Below are positions 11,851-25,196 of a DNA stretch of 64,000 bases, piece after piece. The stretch comes from Tetrahymena elliotti 4EA (lineage: Eukaryota; Ciliophora; Oligohymenophorea; Hymenostomatida; Tetrahymenidae). The stretch is from positions 186,001 to 250,000 of the forward strand of contig AFXF02001505.1 in assembly GCA_000231825.2 (NCBI GenBank), given 5' to 3'. The notes under the pieces were generated by a model. That model did no database searches. It saw nothing but the letters and a program-made list of their open reading frames with translations, and was not told the DNA's origin. A program made the translations under genes and the position numbers. How positions within the stretch are numbered: position 1 is the stretch's first letter; each line of letters begins with the position of its first letter.

Positions 11851-14759
11851 ATGGATGATATTTAAGTAAGAGTACTAATTTTGCTAATAAGTATAATTTT
11901 ATTGTAAAAATATTATAGGATATTTTGTGCTTGCTTAGAATAGAACCTGAAAATAGAAAAAGAGAAGATTAATTGAGGATATCTTAATATTTATAAAGCT
12001 TAAAGTTTTTTAATGATAAGAAAGACAAGTCAATACAAGCAGCTGTGTTAGGAAGAGTGTAGTACTTTAAAGAAAATAAAACTGTTGTTAAGATAAGTAA
12101 AGCCCTTTTTAGATAAATAAAAATATTTTAATTGCTTGAAAACTTATTAATTCGATCTGAAAAATCATCATTAAATATTAACACATTTTTTTAACATCAT
12201 TAAAAAGACACAGAAGGCAATTTATTCTTTATCATTTTGAAAGGGAAAGTTGAAATTCATGCTAAATCCCCAAATTTTAGTTCAGATGTGACTCTCCAAT
12301 CTATTAAGTAGTTAGAATAGGGAGATTCATTTGGTGAATTGTCCTTAATTTTTGACTAAAAAAGATTAGCATCGGTAATAACTAAAGAAGAATGTTACTT
12401 TTTAACTCTAACAAAGCAATAATACTGTGAATAGTTTTTTAAAAATGAGATGATAAAGATGAAAAATTATGTCAACTTTTTATACTAAATTCCTTTGTTA
12501 AAAGATTTGAGATTTACTCAAATTTAAGATATCTATCTTGTTTGTGATGAAATAATTTGCTAAAAAGGTTAAATTTTGAGTGAAGAGAACCAAATTACTG
12601 AATATATCTACTTTGTTTTTGAAGGTGAGTTTATAGTAAGACTTTATATAGTTTAGAGTTATTTAATTTCACAAAGTTATTTGCCTGATATTTTCTTTTT
12701 GGATTTATCAACCAGAATTGAGTTTCTAAATTTAAATATTTTTGAGATAGATAGTTAGTTAATTTGTAACCTCATTTTTATAATCAAAAGACATACAAGA
12801 CATTTGAACATCAAGTATAACAAAATGTTTCACAAAATTAGAACAATGGCTCCTAATAAAATATAGATATAAACCAGCTTAATTAATTTTAAGTAATTAT
12901 TTTTTAATTCTGCTTTATTATAAACTGATATTATTTTTATTTTATGTAAGGTATGTAAAATAGGAAAGTTTGAAATTCTTATGTGTGAAGCTGCTTTAAA
13001 TGAAGAGAAACTTAGCTCATTCAAAATAGAATGCAATTCGTATAGAGCTGTCTGCTTACGGATTTAAATAGATGACTTTTATAAAAGAGTTTTATAGCAT
13101 GAAAGCTGCTTTGAGATTCTTGTGAAGTAGGTAGGATTAAGGAATGACAGACTAGTATAATAAAGAAATATTTTAATGAAATCAATAAATAAAATTTAAA
13201 CCTATGTCTTATCTGAAAGAAACATTAAGCAATTGTAACTAGGATAACTTGGATAGTAAGTATTTTTTTAGTAATTTATGTTTTTAAATTTATTTATTTA
13301 AATGAAATGAAGGCAAAACTAAAAATTCAGTCTTAAAAAAAACGATGAATCTAATAGATATTTTGAAACTCAAAGAGAAAGAACTTAATATCTATCTTCT
13401 AAAACTCCTATTTCATTATCTCCTAGGATAGATTTTGTTAAAGAAAATAAATAAATAATCACCATATAAGGTAATCAGAACAACCAAGATAATGAAAAGA
13501 AACGAGAAAGAGTCTTTATTTCTTCATTCCAGAAAAAAATGGAAGAAAAAAAGGCTTACATGACAAATATGATAAATACTAAGAGAAATATAAAGCCTTA
13601 AAACTATCTCTATGAATGGAGATAAAAATAATAAAAGCAAAACTAGTCAAAAAAGATCAATATATAAATTCCTTAAACATAGTAATTAATATAAGGGTAG
13701 TAGCAATAAATCTAAGATACTTTTTAACAATCTCTTCCATCAATCAATCTTATTCAAAGCTTAAACAATATTTAGGTTCTAAGCGATTTTGAAGAAGAAA
13801 AAGCCAGAAATGAAAACGATAATATGAATAACGAGTTTAATTTTACAAACGAGCTTAATAATAGCTTAAGTAATCCTTACCTTTTACCTTTTTCTAAGAC
13901 AGTGACTTAATCACTTGATTTTCATAAAATGAAGAATAATAAATTATCAGCTCTAAATATAGATACAGAACTAAATTCTTCAAATTTCTTTAATTAGAAA
14001 TAAAATAAACTGAGTCCATAATTATCTCCCTAGCAAAGTCCTTATTAATTAGAAGTAAATCAAAAGAAAGGAAAATCAAATTCGATATGCTCTCTACTAA
14101 ATATTCCAAATTAAAATGTTTCCAATTCAAAAAGATAAAGTCTCAACATTTTTCATATGAAACCTCAGCAAGAAGAATTTAAAATAAATATTTTACCTTA
14201 GTTGAAATCACAAGACAATTTATTAAATATTAATTAATCATAAACATAAACATAAATAGAGTTAAATGATATTAAAAACTTAGGTAAAGGAGTTGGTCAT
14301 ATTAGAAGTATTTCTCATGTTAATATTACAACTTAGTCTAATATAAATAATACAGATTTTAATAGAACTAAAAGAACATCTTTTTATGGTAGAAGTATAA
14401 TCAGTCCAGTCCAATCAACAATCAACTAAAAATAGAATTAAAAAGATTAAAAATAATTAGCAGATTTTGATAGAAAATAATTCTTCGATGCATCTAAAGA
14501 TGATAAAATAAAACCTGTTAGCACTACAAATAATAATAATTTAAGATAGAACAATTAAGTATCTGCTATTTAGTAACTTTTAAATACAAATCTAAAAAAT
14601 AATGTAGATTTTAATTAATTCACAAGCCACAATTTTAAAAAGAGAGAATCATTAAAAGAATCACCATTAAAAACAAACATATTTTTAAAAGGAACGAAAA
14701 TGAAAAGCCCTAACAAAGCAAACAATATTTAAATAAATTCAACAGGAGCTGAATCATGA
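11851..14759 (+). CDS. cyclic-nucleotide-binding domain protein, 889 aa
   Basis: Exons 11851-11865, 11919-12096, 12208-13255 and 13331-14759 sum to 890 codons including TGA. Residues about 50-140 form a CNB domain: NLFFIILKGKVEI, then the phosphate-binding cassette GDSFGELSLIF with Glu108 and the ribose/phosphate-binding Arg117 in KRLASV, both matching PKA regulatory-subunit positions. A second CNB-like region follows (EYIYFVFEGEF, later YRAVCLRIQIDDFYKRVL) but lacks the FGE cassette, so it probably does not bind nucleotide. The last ~480 residues are Q/N/S-rich and low in complexity. There is no kinase, channel or dimerisation domain, so this is neither a typical PKA-R nor a CNG channel. The 111-nt intron 12097-12207 is inferred because removing it restores the CNB fold; the frame is open either way. 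Ligand and role are unknown. Confidence 0.88.
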
Positions 14760-15125
14760 TTAATAAATTAAATAATAACAAATTTTATAATATAAATTTT
14801 ATAGTATTTGCCCAATATATATTAATAAATGTATCAATTTTATTCTAATAATAAATTCTCAATTTTATTCTAATAATAAATTCTCAATTTATTCTAAATA
14901 TCTTTATTTATTCTAAAATAATATCTCAATTTATTGTTTCTTTGGTTGGCTGGTTGGTCAATTTATTCTTAGATTAAAACAACAGACAGAAACAACAACC
15001 AAATAAATGTCAAACAAAATTTACAAAAATAAATAAATTAAAATTGGTTTACTATTTTTTATCTTTCTTTTAAATTATTTAATCAATATGAAACTACAGG
15101 TATAAGTTAAATAATCCTCTTTGCA
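14760..15125. other. convergent intergenic region
   Basis: Spacer between two convergent genes. It contains the 25-bp tandem repeat and otherwise AT-rich sequence; no gene is seen. Confidence 0.6.
14834..14930. repeat. 25-bp tandem repeat, two perfect and one decayed copy
   Basis: Two identical 25-bp units at 14834-14858 and 14859-14883 (core TCAATTTTATTCTAATAATA), followed by a diverged partial copy to about 14930. It lies just downstream of the cyclic-nucleotide-binding gene, in non-coding sequence. Simple slippage or local duplication is enough to explain it. Confidence 0.85.
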
Positions 15126-16123
15126 TCAATTTAAATCATGATTTTAAGAGTCATATTTATATTATTACTATTGCTATTATTAACCTTAATTTTGTTTTTA
15201 ATCTTCTGACAAGGAATCTACTTTACTCTTAATAAAAGTAAAAGCACCAAACAAACCCTAAAATTATTAAAAATTTTTAGCAAACGTTTATTAGATAAAG
15301 AATAATATTTTTACTTTTTTAACTGTTTCGTATCCTTTTTTAGCTACTTCAGCACTCTTTTCCTTTGTTTGTTAAAGTTTTTGTTGGAATTCAGGATCAT
15401 GATACTTTTCATCTGCTTTTTTGTAGGCAGCTTTTGTTGCTTCAGCTGTTTTTTGGTATGCAGTTGAAAAGAAGTTCTTGACTTAATCTACAGCCTAACC
15501 TATTTCATCTTGATTATTGTTTTATGAAGAGGAAGAACTGCTAATACCTTAATTATTTTTCATACTGTCTATTTTATTTTATTAAAAATTATTTCATGCT
15601 TCCGATCATTAAAAATATTTTTACTTAAGAAATTAGGGTTTTAAAATGAAACTAATTCAAGGGCTTCTTCTTATGAAGGTGGTTCAGGGATAGGATTTCC
15701 TTCAGCTATACACTTTAGCTTTATATTTAATAAAAAATATTTACAGTCAATATATCTTTTTTAAGTTTATATTCAAATTACCATTTCTCTATAATAAATA
15801 CCAGCTTTAGTCTTGAATTTAAAATCCATTGGAGCATCCTTAGGAATGCTATATTTTTCAAAAAATTTTCTCAATTTTGCATTTCCTCCTTGAAGCATTA
15901 AATTAAGTTAAGATTATGACCATGAATCCATTTCAACTGATCTAATAAATGAAACATTAACACCAAATCCTCTATGAACTCCTGAACAATTTAAACAGAG
16001 GAAAATACCATTGTTTACTGAAGCCCAGGCATTTGATTTGGATCCGCATTCAAAACAAAATTGGTTTTCAGATTCCTATTGAATTTTTTCAAAAACTTCC
16101 TGCTAAAATTATGAGCTAGTCAT
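15126..16123 (-). CDS. ArfGAP domain protein (ArfGAP1-like)
   Basis: GTPase-activating protein for Arf small GTPases, which act in coat and vesicle cycling at Golgi or endosomes. Exons 16123-15782, 15718-15625 and 15568-15126 give 292 aa. The N-terminal zinc finger is complete: Cys23, Cys26, Cys43 and Cys46 ([21 protein letters not shown]), with the catalytic arginine finger Arg51 and the family motif RSVEMDSW. The domain continues to about residue 115. The C-terminal half is Lys/Ala/Gln-rich and probably helical ([20 protein letters not shown]), reminiscent of the lipid-sensing tails of ArfGAP1/Gcs1, though I see no clear ALPS motif. A possible fourth intron at 15314-15258 (57 nt) is in frame and lacks TGA, so splicing or retention gives 273 or 292 aa. 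The start at 16123 puts the zinc finger at the expected distance. Confidence 0.93.
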
Positions 16124-16893
16124 GATTTTTTCTATTCTTTCTAAAATTTACTTTTGCTTTTTTTAATTTTTGGTATTTTTTAATGAAAAATAATTCAATA
16201 ATTAATAATTTTAGAAACAAATTTAGAATTTCTCTTCAAAAATTTCAATCTTAGAATTAATATATTTAGATAATAATTTATCTATAATATCAAAATTTTC
16301 ATACAAAGAGAATAGTTTATTCTTATTCAAAGATTATTTTGTTCAGTATCATTAATTTTTAATCTTTTGTCAATTTTAAAAATTTATTTTTTTTCTTGCA
16401 TAATCTGAGAATCTAAACATTTGAAATAATCTGTTTCTTCAGTTAATTTCGTTTTTTAAAATTTTTTGAAATTTAAAATCAAAGTATAACCTTAAACAAA
16501 TATGCCCAATATTTTTTCAATAATTTCTATTTATTGGAGTTATCATCATTTTTTAAATAATTCTCTCGCAATACTCAATAAAGAATAAGTAATCCTAAGA
16601 AAATTTGATCACTTCCAATTATTAAATTTAAATATTCATACAGTAAAATTTAATCTATATTATTATTTCAAAATTAAAATTGCTTTGTTTTCATAGTTTT
16701 ATTCATAAAAAATTAATTTTTTTATTGATTTCCATTTTAAATAAATTTTAAAAAGAATTATTTTAAAAATATCATTTAATTATAAGGCGATTGTAAATTT
16801 AAATAAGATAAACTTTAATTTTTAATTTTTTTTAAAATAACTTTGAGATTAATTACTTTTAGATATATTGTTCTAATATCATACAAAAATAAA
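16124..16893. other. intergenic region
   Basis: AT-rich spacer between two minus-strand genes: promoter side of the ArfGAP gene and 3' side of the coiled-coil gene. No gene is seen. Confidence 0.6.
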
Positions 16894-18500
16894 TCAAGAG
16901 TTGATTACAATGTTGTTTTAGCTTGATAAATTATTGTTTGTATTTTATATGCTCATTTCATTATGCTGCATAGATAAATTGTGTAAACTTTAAAGTGTCT
17001 AAGGATTAATTTCAGATAAAAAAATATGCTTGTCTATAGGTTCTTATTCTATGAGTTATTCCATTTACTTTAAATAAAAATGATTTAAATATAATAAAAA
17101 TTTAAGATAAATTACTTAGATAGTCAATAAAAAATCTTATTCTTCATTTTACAGTTATATTTATGCCTCTTAAATAGCAGTTTGATATTTTTGTCGCTTT
17201 TGCAAAATAAAACAATAATCAAATAAAGTAATTAACATTTTTTATTTTACTCTCATGTATAGATATTTATTATAGTCTATGATCCAGTTATCAATTCTTT
17301 CTTACTCACTTTAACATTCTAGATTTAAATTAATATCATTAATTTTATCCATTAATTACTCCTTCAGCTTAGACATCTTTTAAATCATTTTTATAATTGT
17401 ATTATTTTAAAATTAAATAAAGCACTTTTATTTCCTTTTTTGTAAATATTTTGAAACAATCTATAAAAATCTGCAATGCTTAACAATATTTAGAGTCTTA
17501 AAGTATTTTTGTTTTGCTCTTAACAGCTTATTTTCTGCCTCTTAATTAACTAGTGCCTGCAAATAAATGTATGATTATAATACTTATTTAAATAATATGT
17601 TAATATACCTATGTTTTTATGATACTCATGTCAATTTATGCTTCATAGTCCTTGATTATAAGGTCAAATTTCTCTTCATATTAAATAATATTGTTTTGCA
17701 ATTACTCTGATGCACATTTAGCTTAGAGTTATTAAATTTTTTAAAATGAATATGCTAATCTCCTTTTAATAAGAGACTTAAGGGTCTTACTGAGCACTTC
17801 TGCTCTTAAAAAATACTCTTTTAATTTGAGTTCAATCAAATTATTTGTTCTCAGCATTTATATTGAATATTCTTTTATCTTGCTAAATGAACTCTTTACT
17901 TTAGTTTAAAAGAGAGCTTTTAAAGCAATACATAAATTCTATAGAGTTACAAAAGAATTAAGCATAATAAAATAAAATTTAATATTTACTTATGTATATT
18001 TTTATTAAGTGATTCTTTAAGCTTTCGAGCAGATAGTAATTGCCATCTAGTTATTTTTATATACTTTTTCTAATATTCTATTAAAAAATAACTCAGCTAA
18101 TTTCTTGATTTTATAATCTAGTATTTTATACTTTTATTTAACATTAATTTAGCATTTTAATTTTAATTTTTTCAATTTACAATTAAAAGAGAACCAAATT
18201 CTTTTTCTTTTTATATAAGATACTACATTTAATAATTAGTTTTGTTTTCTTTATAATAAATATATTTCATCTTCAAAAAAGCAACTTTAACTTAAAGAGT
18301 CTTTGGTTCTATTTCTTTAGGATTTTTTAACTATTCTAAAATGAAAGGCATATCTATAGCAGCATTTTATAGTATTACATGAATTTCAAATTTTTTTAGA
18401 GCATTTACTAAAATTTACATTTATTTACAATTTTTAGAGCTTTATTCTATTTTATTTTGCATAGATTAGCTTTTTTGTTGCTTTATTTATTTGAATCCAT
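16894..18500 (-). CDS. coiled-coil protein of unknown function, about 444 aa
   Basis: Six exons: 18500-18419, 18353-18181, 18130-17990, 17938-17609, 17556-17251 and 17196-16894, summing to 445 codons with TGA. Introns are 50-65 nt with ordinary borders. The ATG at 18500 is preceded by an in-frame TGA. The protein is basic and helix-rich with heptad-like Leu/Ile/Lys/Gln stretches (for example LKLKEYFLRAEVLSKTLKSL and QKMSKLKEQLMDKINDINLN), ending in an N/S/Q-rich tail. No membrane span, signal peptide or catalytic motif is visible. An optional 48-nt in-frame, TGA-free intron at 17115-17068 would remove 16 residues. Such proteins are common in the ciliate cytoskeleton, but nothing here shows location. 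Gene structure is well supported; identity is unknown. Confidence 0.85.
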
Positions 18501-19275
18501 ATTTCAATCTTGTTATAACTAATTCATTCAAGTTTAAAAATGTTAATCTCATCAAAGAATCAAATTTTCTTTAAAAATTTTCTTATTCTATTTATTGCTG
18601 CTTTTTCGGTTTGTTTTCCCTATTTATTTTTGGTATTCTTAGCTCAACAACTTCTTGATTTTATAATTCATTTTTTTGCTATTCATATTTTAATAAAAAT
18701 ATGTCAAAAAGATATTTTGGTGTAAATATGAATGAAATTACTTGTTCGACATATGCTTAGACAAAATTAGAACCTTAATTATATCGATTATAAGGTATCA
18801 TATTATTTACAAATAAAAAATAATTCTACAATAAATCTTTATTTTCCTACAAATCTTCAGAAGCTTAAAATATTCAATTTACAAGTAAAAGATTTAAAAA
18901 TTATATAAATCTTTGCAATATTTTAATCTTCTTTTTAATTTTCAAAAATTTTACTTTTAATTAACACCATCTATCTATCCAATAAATTTAAAATGCATTT
19001 ATTTTTTATTATCAAAAATTATTAAAAAAAAAATCATTTTACAAATAATAAAAATAGAGTTTAAAATACTCAATAGAAAGAATATTATTTTAATTTTTAT
19101 TGGATAAAAATAGTAATAATCAACAAAAAAGCATCAATTTAATTCTTAGAAAAAATAAAAAGATAACCATTAAAATAAATAATATTTACTCATTAAAAAA
19201 AGCTCAATATCAATTATTATATTTCATTCAAATAAAATCTCCAAGTATTAAATTTTGTAATGCATTGATATCAAT
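18501..19275. other. divergent intergenic region
   Basis: Shared upstream region of two divergent genes. In the frame of the downstream gene it is free of TGA but has no ATG, so I treat it as 5' untranslated or promoter sequence. Confidence 0.55.
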
Positions 19276-21507
19276 ATGGAAAAATAAATTAAAAAATCAT
19301 AATCTTTTGTAATTAAAAACTCTACTCCTCTTCGAAAAATTTTGCAAAAAGATCATAATCATAATGGATCTTTACTTTAGGATAATTTAAAGAAAGTTTC
19401 TTTCTCTGTTAATCCAAGAGAAACAACATCTAATTTTAATTAAAAATCTTCATAAATGATAAAAGAACAACAATAACCTAATTTGCCTAAATTAAGATAG
19501 AAATAAATTTTGGCTGCTAAAAAACCTTTCTCATTTTCTGAACTTTCTTAAAGTTGTAAAACAAGTAAGAAGGATAGTTAAGATACTCATTTCTAATTTA
19601 GTATAACAGTTCAAGAATTATTAAACAGCAAAAATTCCTAATAAAATAAAAGATAGTAAATGAATCCTTTAGAATATAAAAATATAAGCTAAACAAACCA
19701 CAACTCAAAACCAATAGATAATTAAGAAAATGTAAATGAGTAAAAAGAATCCTTAAAGTATTTAAAAGAAATATTTCCTTAGTTAGCTTAACAGATTATG
19801 GATTTATTTTCAGACAAGTTAGAAACTACAGAAGTTTATAAAGACAAGAAAAAAATTCTACTTATAGAAAAGCTGATAAATTATGGTGCAACTAAATAGA
19901 ATACTTTATTTCATCTCAGAAAATATTTAAATATTAGCTTAGAAATGTTTTAGTTTGGTGATTAATATTTAAACAATTAATAAAAAAATGAAATGTCTAG
20001 AAGATTTTGTAGTAGCCAGCAAAACCAACAAATTTTTGATAGAAAAGAGACAAATATTCTGTACTAAATACCTAGATAAGTAAGTGAGCTCTTTCTGAAT
20101 TGTATACAATAAATTATAAATAAAAATTAAAATTTAAATCAGAAGAATTTTCTAATAAATATCTTTGCTAAGAATATTCATCTGCTTCAACCTAGTACTC
20201 CTTTATAGGAAATATGCTCTACTGAGTATTTTATAAAAATAATTGAATTAATTTATGATGAACTTTCAAGTGAGCCTTATCTTTATAATATTATCCCTAA
20301 AAAGACTCCATAAACTTTAAGACTTGCTAATCAACTGTCTAGTCTACTTTTAGTTAAAAATTACTAATTGATTCCTCAAATTATTAAAAAGTTTAAAAAT
20401 TCATCTGTGTTTATAGATCCTAAGCATAATATACTCCTTAGAGCTGAGTTGCTTGAATAGCTTGATAAAGAAATTTAGGAGATCAAAGAAATGGTATCTC
20501 TATAATTAGAAGATTAAGATGCTTAATATCACTATTTTGAAAAGATATCATCAACTGATTTTTATTTAATTAAATTACTTATCAGGAAATCACTTGAAAA
20601 AAAAGCCAAGTTATCTAGTGATGAAATAAATATGTTTATTGAAATTGTCGAAGAGGCTAGGTATCTAGCTATGCCTCATCTATATAAAATAGAGTCTTAA
20701 GAACAAAATATAGTTAATCTTGTCAAGCTAATGACTTCTAAAATAATATCTTTAAGCTCTGATTTTTTAAATAAATATTTTGAACAATAAAACTTAAGTT
20801 TGATCATTTAATTATTTTCAAAATAAATTGTAAATTGTCTCATCATTTAACCAGATCTCGAAAAATTAAAAATCATATTTGATATTAAGGAAGGCGAAAA
20901 AATAAGTAAAATTGCTTTACAAAAATTAGATTCTCTACACAAAATGGGAAAAGAAAGCTTTGTTTAGAAAAGATTTACCTCTAATCAGTAGTAATTAATA
21001 TCATCGATTAATAGTTAATTCCTATTTCTAAATGAAATCGAAGAAATATTTTTAATTTCTCTCAAACAATTAGATTACAAGCTAGTGTTCTAAAGAAATA
21101 TATAATATAGATTTAATAAAATAGGATAGTCATTAATACCTTAAAATTTCAATACTTCATTGATTGATTAAATATAAATTTTTCAAATACCATTTTGCTA
21201 AATAAATTTATCAAATATAAATGCAGTTTAAAAAAAAATTTAAGTTTGTTTAACTAAAAAGTACATTTATGACCCTGATGTTAAAATTCAACCTTTATGT
21301 GAAATAGCAAGAGAGTTTTTGCTTTGTTTTTGTAATGAAAGAAATACCTATAGCACTGAAGATTTGATAGGTTCTTTTAAATATTAAGATATACCATTTT
21401 CTTAGTCTAAATATTTAATTGAAGCTTTCGAATTTGCTTTGAGTTCTTTGGATTTATGGTCAGAATCAATTAAATTGCATATCTTAGAAGAATTTAGCTT
21501 TATCTGA
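19276..21507 (+). CDS. unknown protein, 743 aa, single exon
   Basis: Uninterrupted ciliate-code frame from ATG at 19276 to TGA at 21505-21507. ATG 19276 is the first ATG in the frame; the open frame upstream has none. The first ~170 residues are K/Q/N/S-rich and probably disordered. From about residue 175 on, the sequence is Leu/Ile-rich and helical (YLKEIFPQLAQQIMDLFSDK; LRLANQLSSLLLVKNYQLIP), suggesting an alpha-solenoid or other helical fold. No membrane span, signal peptide or catalytic motif is seen, and I recognise no family. Codon use and amino-acid balance are typical of real genes in this window. Confidence 0.85.
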
Positions 21508-22297
21508 TTTATTTATTGCATTTTTTATATTGATTTATATCCTTTGTTATAATTCCAAATATTTTTTATAACTTAGTGCACTTATAATGACTTAATTGCT
21601 CAATAAATTTTATCACTAAATTAAGGCAGTTTATTTTATTTACGTTTTAATTTACTTTTATTCTGTATTGTTGCTAAGATTACTATTATTTATACTTTAG
21701 TAATTTAAATAATTTAGTTGTAAATTGAAAGTATCTATCATAGAGAATTTTTTAAAACTAAAACTTTAATACATCTAAAATGTTAAAAAATATATTAATA
21801 AGTTATAAAAAAGTGTTGAATTCTCTAATTTTAATTGAAAAATTAAGAACTAAAACATGTATAATTTAATTATATCATATAATTATCCATATTTTTATTA
21901 GAATCGTTTTTCATACTCTAAATAGTAAGAGTAGGTTGCCAATTCAAAAATTTTAAGCTGAATTTAGTTAAAAAAGTTAAAAATTTTTACATGTTTACTA
22001 TTTCGAAGAAGTAGTATTATAAATCTTTGTTTAAATCTTTAAAAAATCATTAAAAATTTTCAGTAGATTTAATTTTAACTCTTCTATCATCCTCTAGCAA
22101 ATAATAAATTCTTATGTTTTTATTTTATTTTATTAATTTGTTTTTTATAAGTTTGTAAATAATATATTTATTGTTGGTAATAATTGATTAGTTTTTGATC
22201 TAAAGAATATTCTAAAATTTTAACAATATCTTAAATAATCAAAAATTAAATATAAAAATAAAAATATCTTTTTTCAAATTAATCAAAGTTAGTTGTT
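21508..22297. other. intergenic region
   Basis: AT-rich spacer between two co-oriented genes. A 37-codon ATG frame near 21860 is too short and AT-biased to call. Nothing else is seen. Confidence 0.55.
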
Positions 22298-23764
22298 ATG
22301 TATTAAAAAACTAGGATAGTTCTCTAAAACAGCTTTAAGTAGGGATATAATTATGTCTTCTATAAAAGCATACTGCATAAACATTTATATCATAGATTAA
22401 ATTTAAATTAGGCTTTATATAACCAGTAAAAACTGTACTTTAGCTAAAGATTTGATAAATTTTCAGATTAAAATTTTACAGATAATGATGCAAGTAGATT
22501 TCTTCAAATAGAGGAAGAAGAAAAACAAAAAAAATTCATCATGGAGTAAATTGAATCAAAAAAGAGATTTGATGAGCTCTTTGATATCTTTGTGGAAAAA
22601 AAGAAAGATGAATCAAGAATTGTGAGATTATATAAATATTACAGAAAAAGATATAAAAACTAAGTGCTCAATTTACAAACATTTATATTATTAAATATTG
22701 CCTTACTTATAGCAATCTTAATCTTACCTAGCAAAGAATTTAATGTTTAAAAGGCATTTCAAATGAGCTTTGTAAATAATTTATCAGATTTTTTATTTTA
22801 TCTTCAGAAGAATGAGTCTAAAGATCAAGAATAAAGTGAAAATAAATAAAAAGGACTAATAAGCTCTCGCAAATATATCCACTTTGTTTTTTTGGCTTTC
22901 AAATATATGCAAAGAAATGATATTTTTGATTTGGATTACTTTGTTAAAGCATTGCATAACATAAGTCTTATTATATATTAACAAACATAAATAGAAAAAT
23001 AATAACCGAATAATTAAAATATAACTTCAATTTCTAATGAAAAGGAATCTACTCATATGATTATGGGTAGTTTAATGAATTTTTCTCAAATCATAAAAGA
23101 ATGTCTATAAATCAGACCTTAAATATTCTAAGAGTAAGATTTTTAAGAAGTATTAACTGATTATTTTGAAATATTGTCTATGAATACAGAATAATTGGCT
23201 TCTGTTAGAAGAAATTTTTTGAAGGGAAAAGAAAATCTTTTAAATTAAGACTAATATTAGTATTTTATAGAAAACCAATTAAATATTAACTAAATTGCAG
23301 GTATTCTATTGCTATACAATAAAAAAGATAAACAAATTATATACAGAAGTTTAGAGAGAATTGTGTAAAGTAATTTAGATTTTAACGAATACCTTCTACA
23401 TTTTGTAGAAAACTTTAGGATCCAACTCTACAAAGATATAGCTAATCTATAAACTGATTAAACTAAACTTATTTCTTAAAAATCTTTTCAAATTGCTAAA
23501 TTGTTATTCTAAAATAAGGAATGCTAGAAAAAGCTTATTTAAGATAAGCTGCTTTCCAATTTGATAAAATTATTTGTAATAAAAAATAAACATATGTACA
23601 TAGAAGAAATTAAACAGATCATTTTAGAAGTAAGTCAAAACAAAGATTTAATTATGCAAAAAGAAAACCCTAAGTTTTAATCTGAATTTTAAGAGTTACT
23701 TAATTTAAAAAATACTTCTAGCAAGCCTGTATAAGAAATATTAAAACCTTTATTTATTAAGTGA
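22298..23764 (+). CDS. unknown single-span membrane protein, possibly mitochondrial, 488 aa
   Basis: Single exon of 489 codons including TGA. The first ~50 residues are rich in Lys, Arg, Tyr, Gln and Ser and contain no acidic residue, which fits a mitochondrial presequence, though this is inference. Around residues 110-145 a basic stretch (RLYKYYRKRYKNQ) precedes one clear membrane span (FILLNIALLIAILIL). The remaining ~340 residues are helical and charged, with Q/N-rich insertions and no recognised domain. One span with a large C-terminal domain would fit an inner-membrane protein. I do not recognise the family. Confidence 0.84.
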
Positions 23765-25196
23765 TTAATTAGTATTGTATTTTCTTTCTTCAAATTTGAT
23801 TTATCTCTCTCATTAACACAAATTAATCTTTTCTCAATAAATTAAATAATTAAACTAATCAATCATACATAAAATTTTGGAATCATTGATTTATTTGGAT
23901 AAATGTACTTACAATAATTTTTAATTCCAAAACATTAAATATTTGAATATTTTATTTGTGAAACTAAATATTTAATTTAAAATATTAATATTTTAATAAA
24001 TTGTTTTGTTCAATAAGAACTGATAAAATATAAATTAAGATTATCAAACGTAAATTTATATTTTTATAATTTGAAATAAAATGGTAAATTAATTAAAAAA
24101 TATATTTTGCAATCATGCAAAATTATTTGGGTTTGAATAAATGTACAAATCAAATTTTTAAGTTTCTTTTACGAAATATTTTAATACTCTTTGTTAAAAT
24201 CAATGATATTTAAATGGTTACCAATACTTTGCTTATTATAAATTCTATTCATTTTATTAAAAAGAATTAATATAGTATTTGAATTAAATCTAATTTTTAC
24301 TATTAAATTAAAATCTAAAATTACAAATAATATTTCTTATTTATTGAAATAAGTTGTGGGGTAAACTAATTTATAAAATTTTAAAATATAAACAATTTTA
24401 ATAATTTATTTCCTTTAAAAAGAAGGAAGAGAAATTAAATTAAAACATAAATACAAATCTAAATTAATTTATGGAATTTTTAAAAATGAAATTTGTTTAG
24501 ATAGTTTATATAGTTTGTAAAATTTAAAGCTCAAAATAGATTATTATACGGAATTATTGAAAATATAATTTTTTGAGAGAATATAACTACTAACCTAAAA
24601 ATGATGATTTAATAGATTTTTGCCAAAGATGAAAATATAATGTAAAATGTGATTAGTAAGCTAGTAAGAAATTATGGAAATGAGTAAATTAACTTTATGA
24701 TTTTGTTAAATTGTATTATTAAAACTAACAAAAGACATTTAAACCAAAAAAATTATTTATTGATCACCCTTTGACAAAAAATTAAATTTCTACTGTAATA
24801 GAAAAATAAAATGTAATAAAAGTTTGTAAATCACACCTTTTCTGATGACTCTTTTAAAATTAAATTCATTCTGATTTAACACGATTGATTTGTTTTGCAA
24901 TAGATCATTCTTTTATTCTGTTATAAGCGAGGTTTTGAATTCTTTTTTAAATGATTATATTTATAATAAAAAATTGCAAAATACCATAAATTTCTTTTAA
25001 GATAGTAATAATAAAATAAGAATAACAACAACAAAAACATAATATTATAAATATAAGCTTTTTTTTTACATTTATTTACTAGGAAAATAAATCATTAATT
25101 TTACAATTCTTAAGCAAATAAAGTATTTAAAAGGATAATTTGTTGATAGAAATTTTAACAAGTACAATATCAATTTAGTAATTAGCTTTATTCAGC
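23765..25196. other. intergenic region
   Basis: About 1.4 kb of AT-rich DNA between co-oriented genes. I found no coding stretch, RNA gene or repeat I can support. Confidence 0.6.

Noticed and set aside
12830..13036. Minus-strand 68-codon ORF
   Set aside because: Shadow of the cyclic-nucleotide-binding gene, whose frame is open across it.
19100..19312. Frame beginning TTG GAT AAA, 70 codons
   Set aside because: No ATG, AT-driven composition; the real start of the downstream gene is ATG 19276 in another frame.
21859..21973. 37-codon ATG frame upstream of 22298
   Set aside because: Too short, no domain, AT-biased; more likely 5' untranslated or intergenic.
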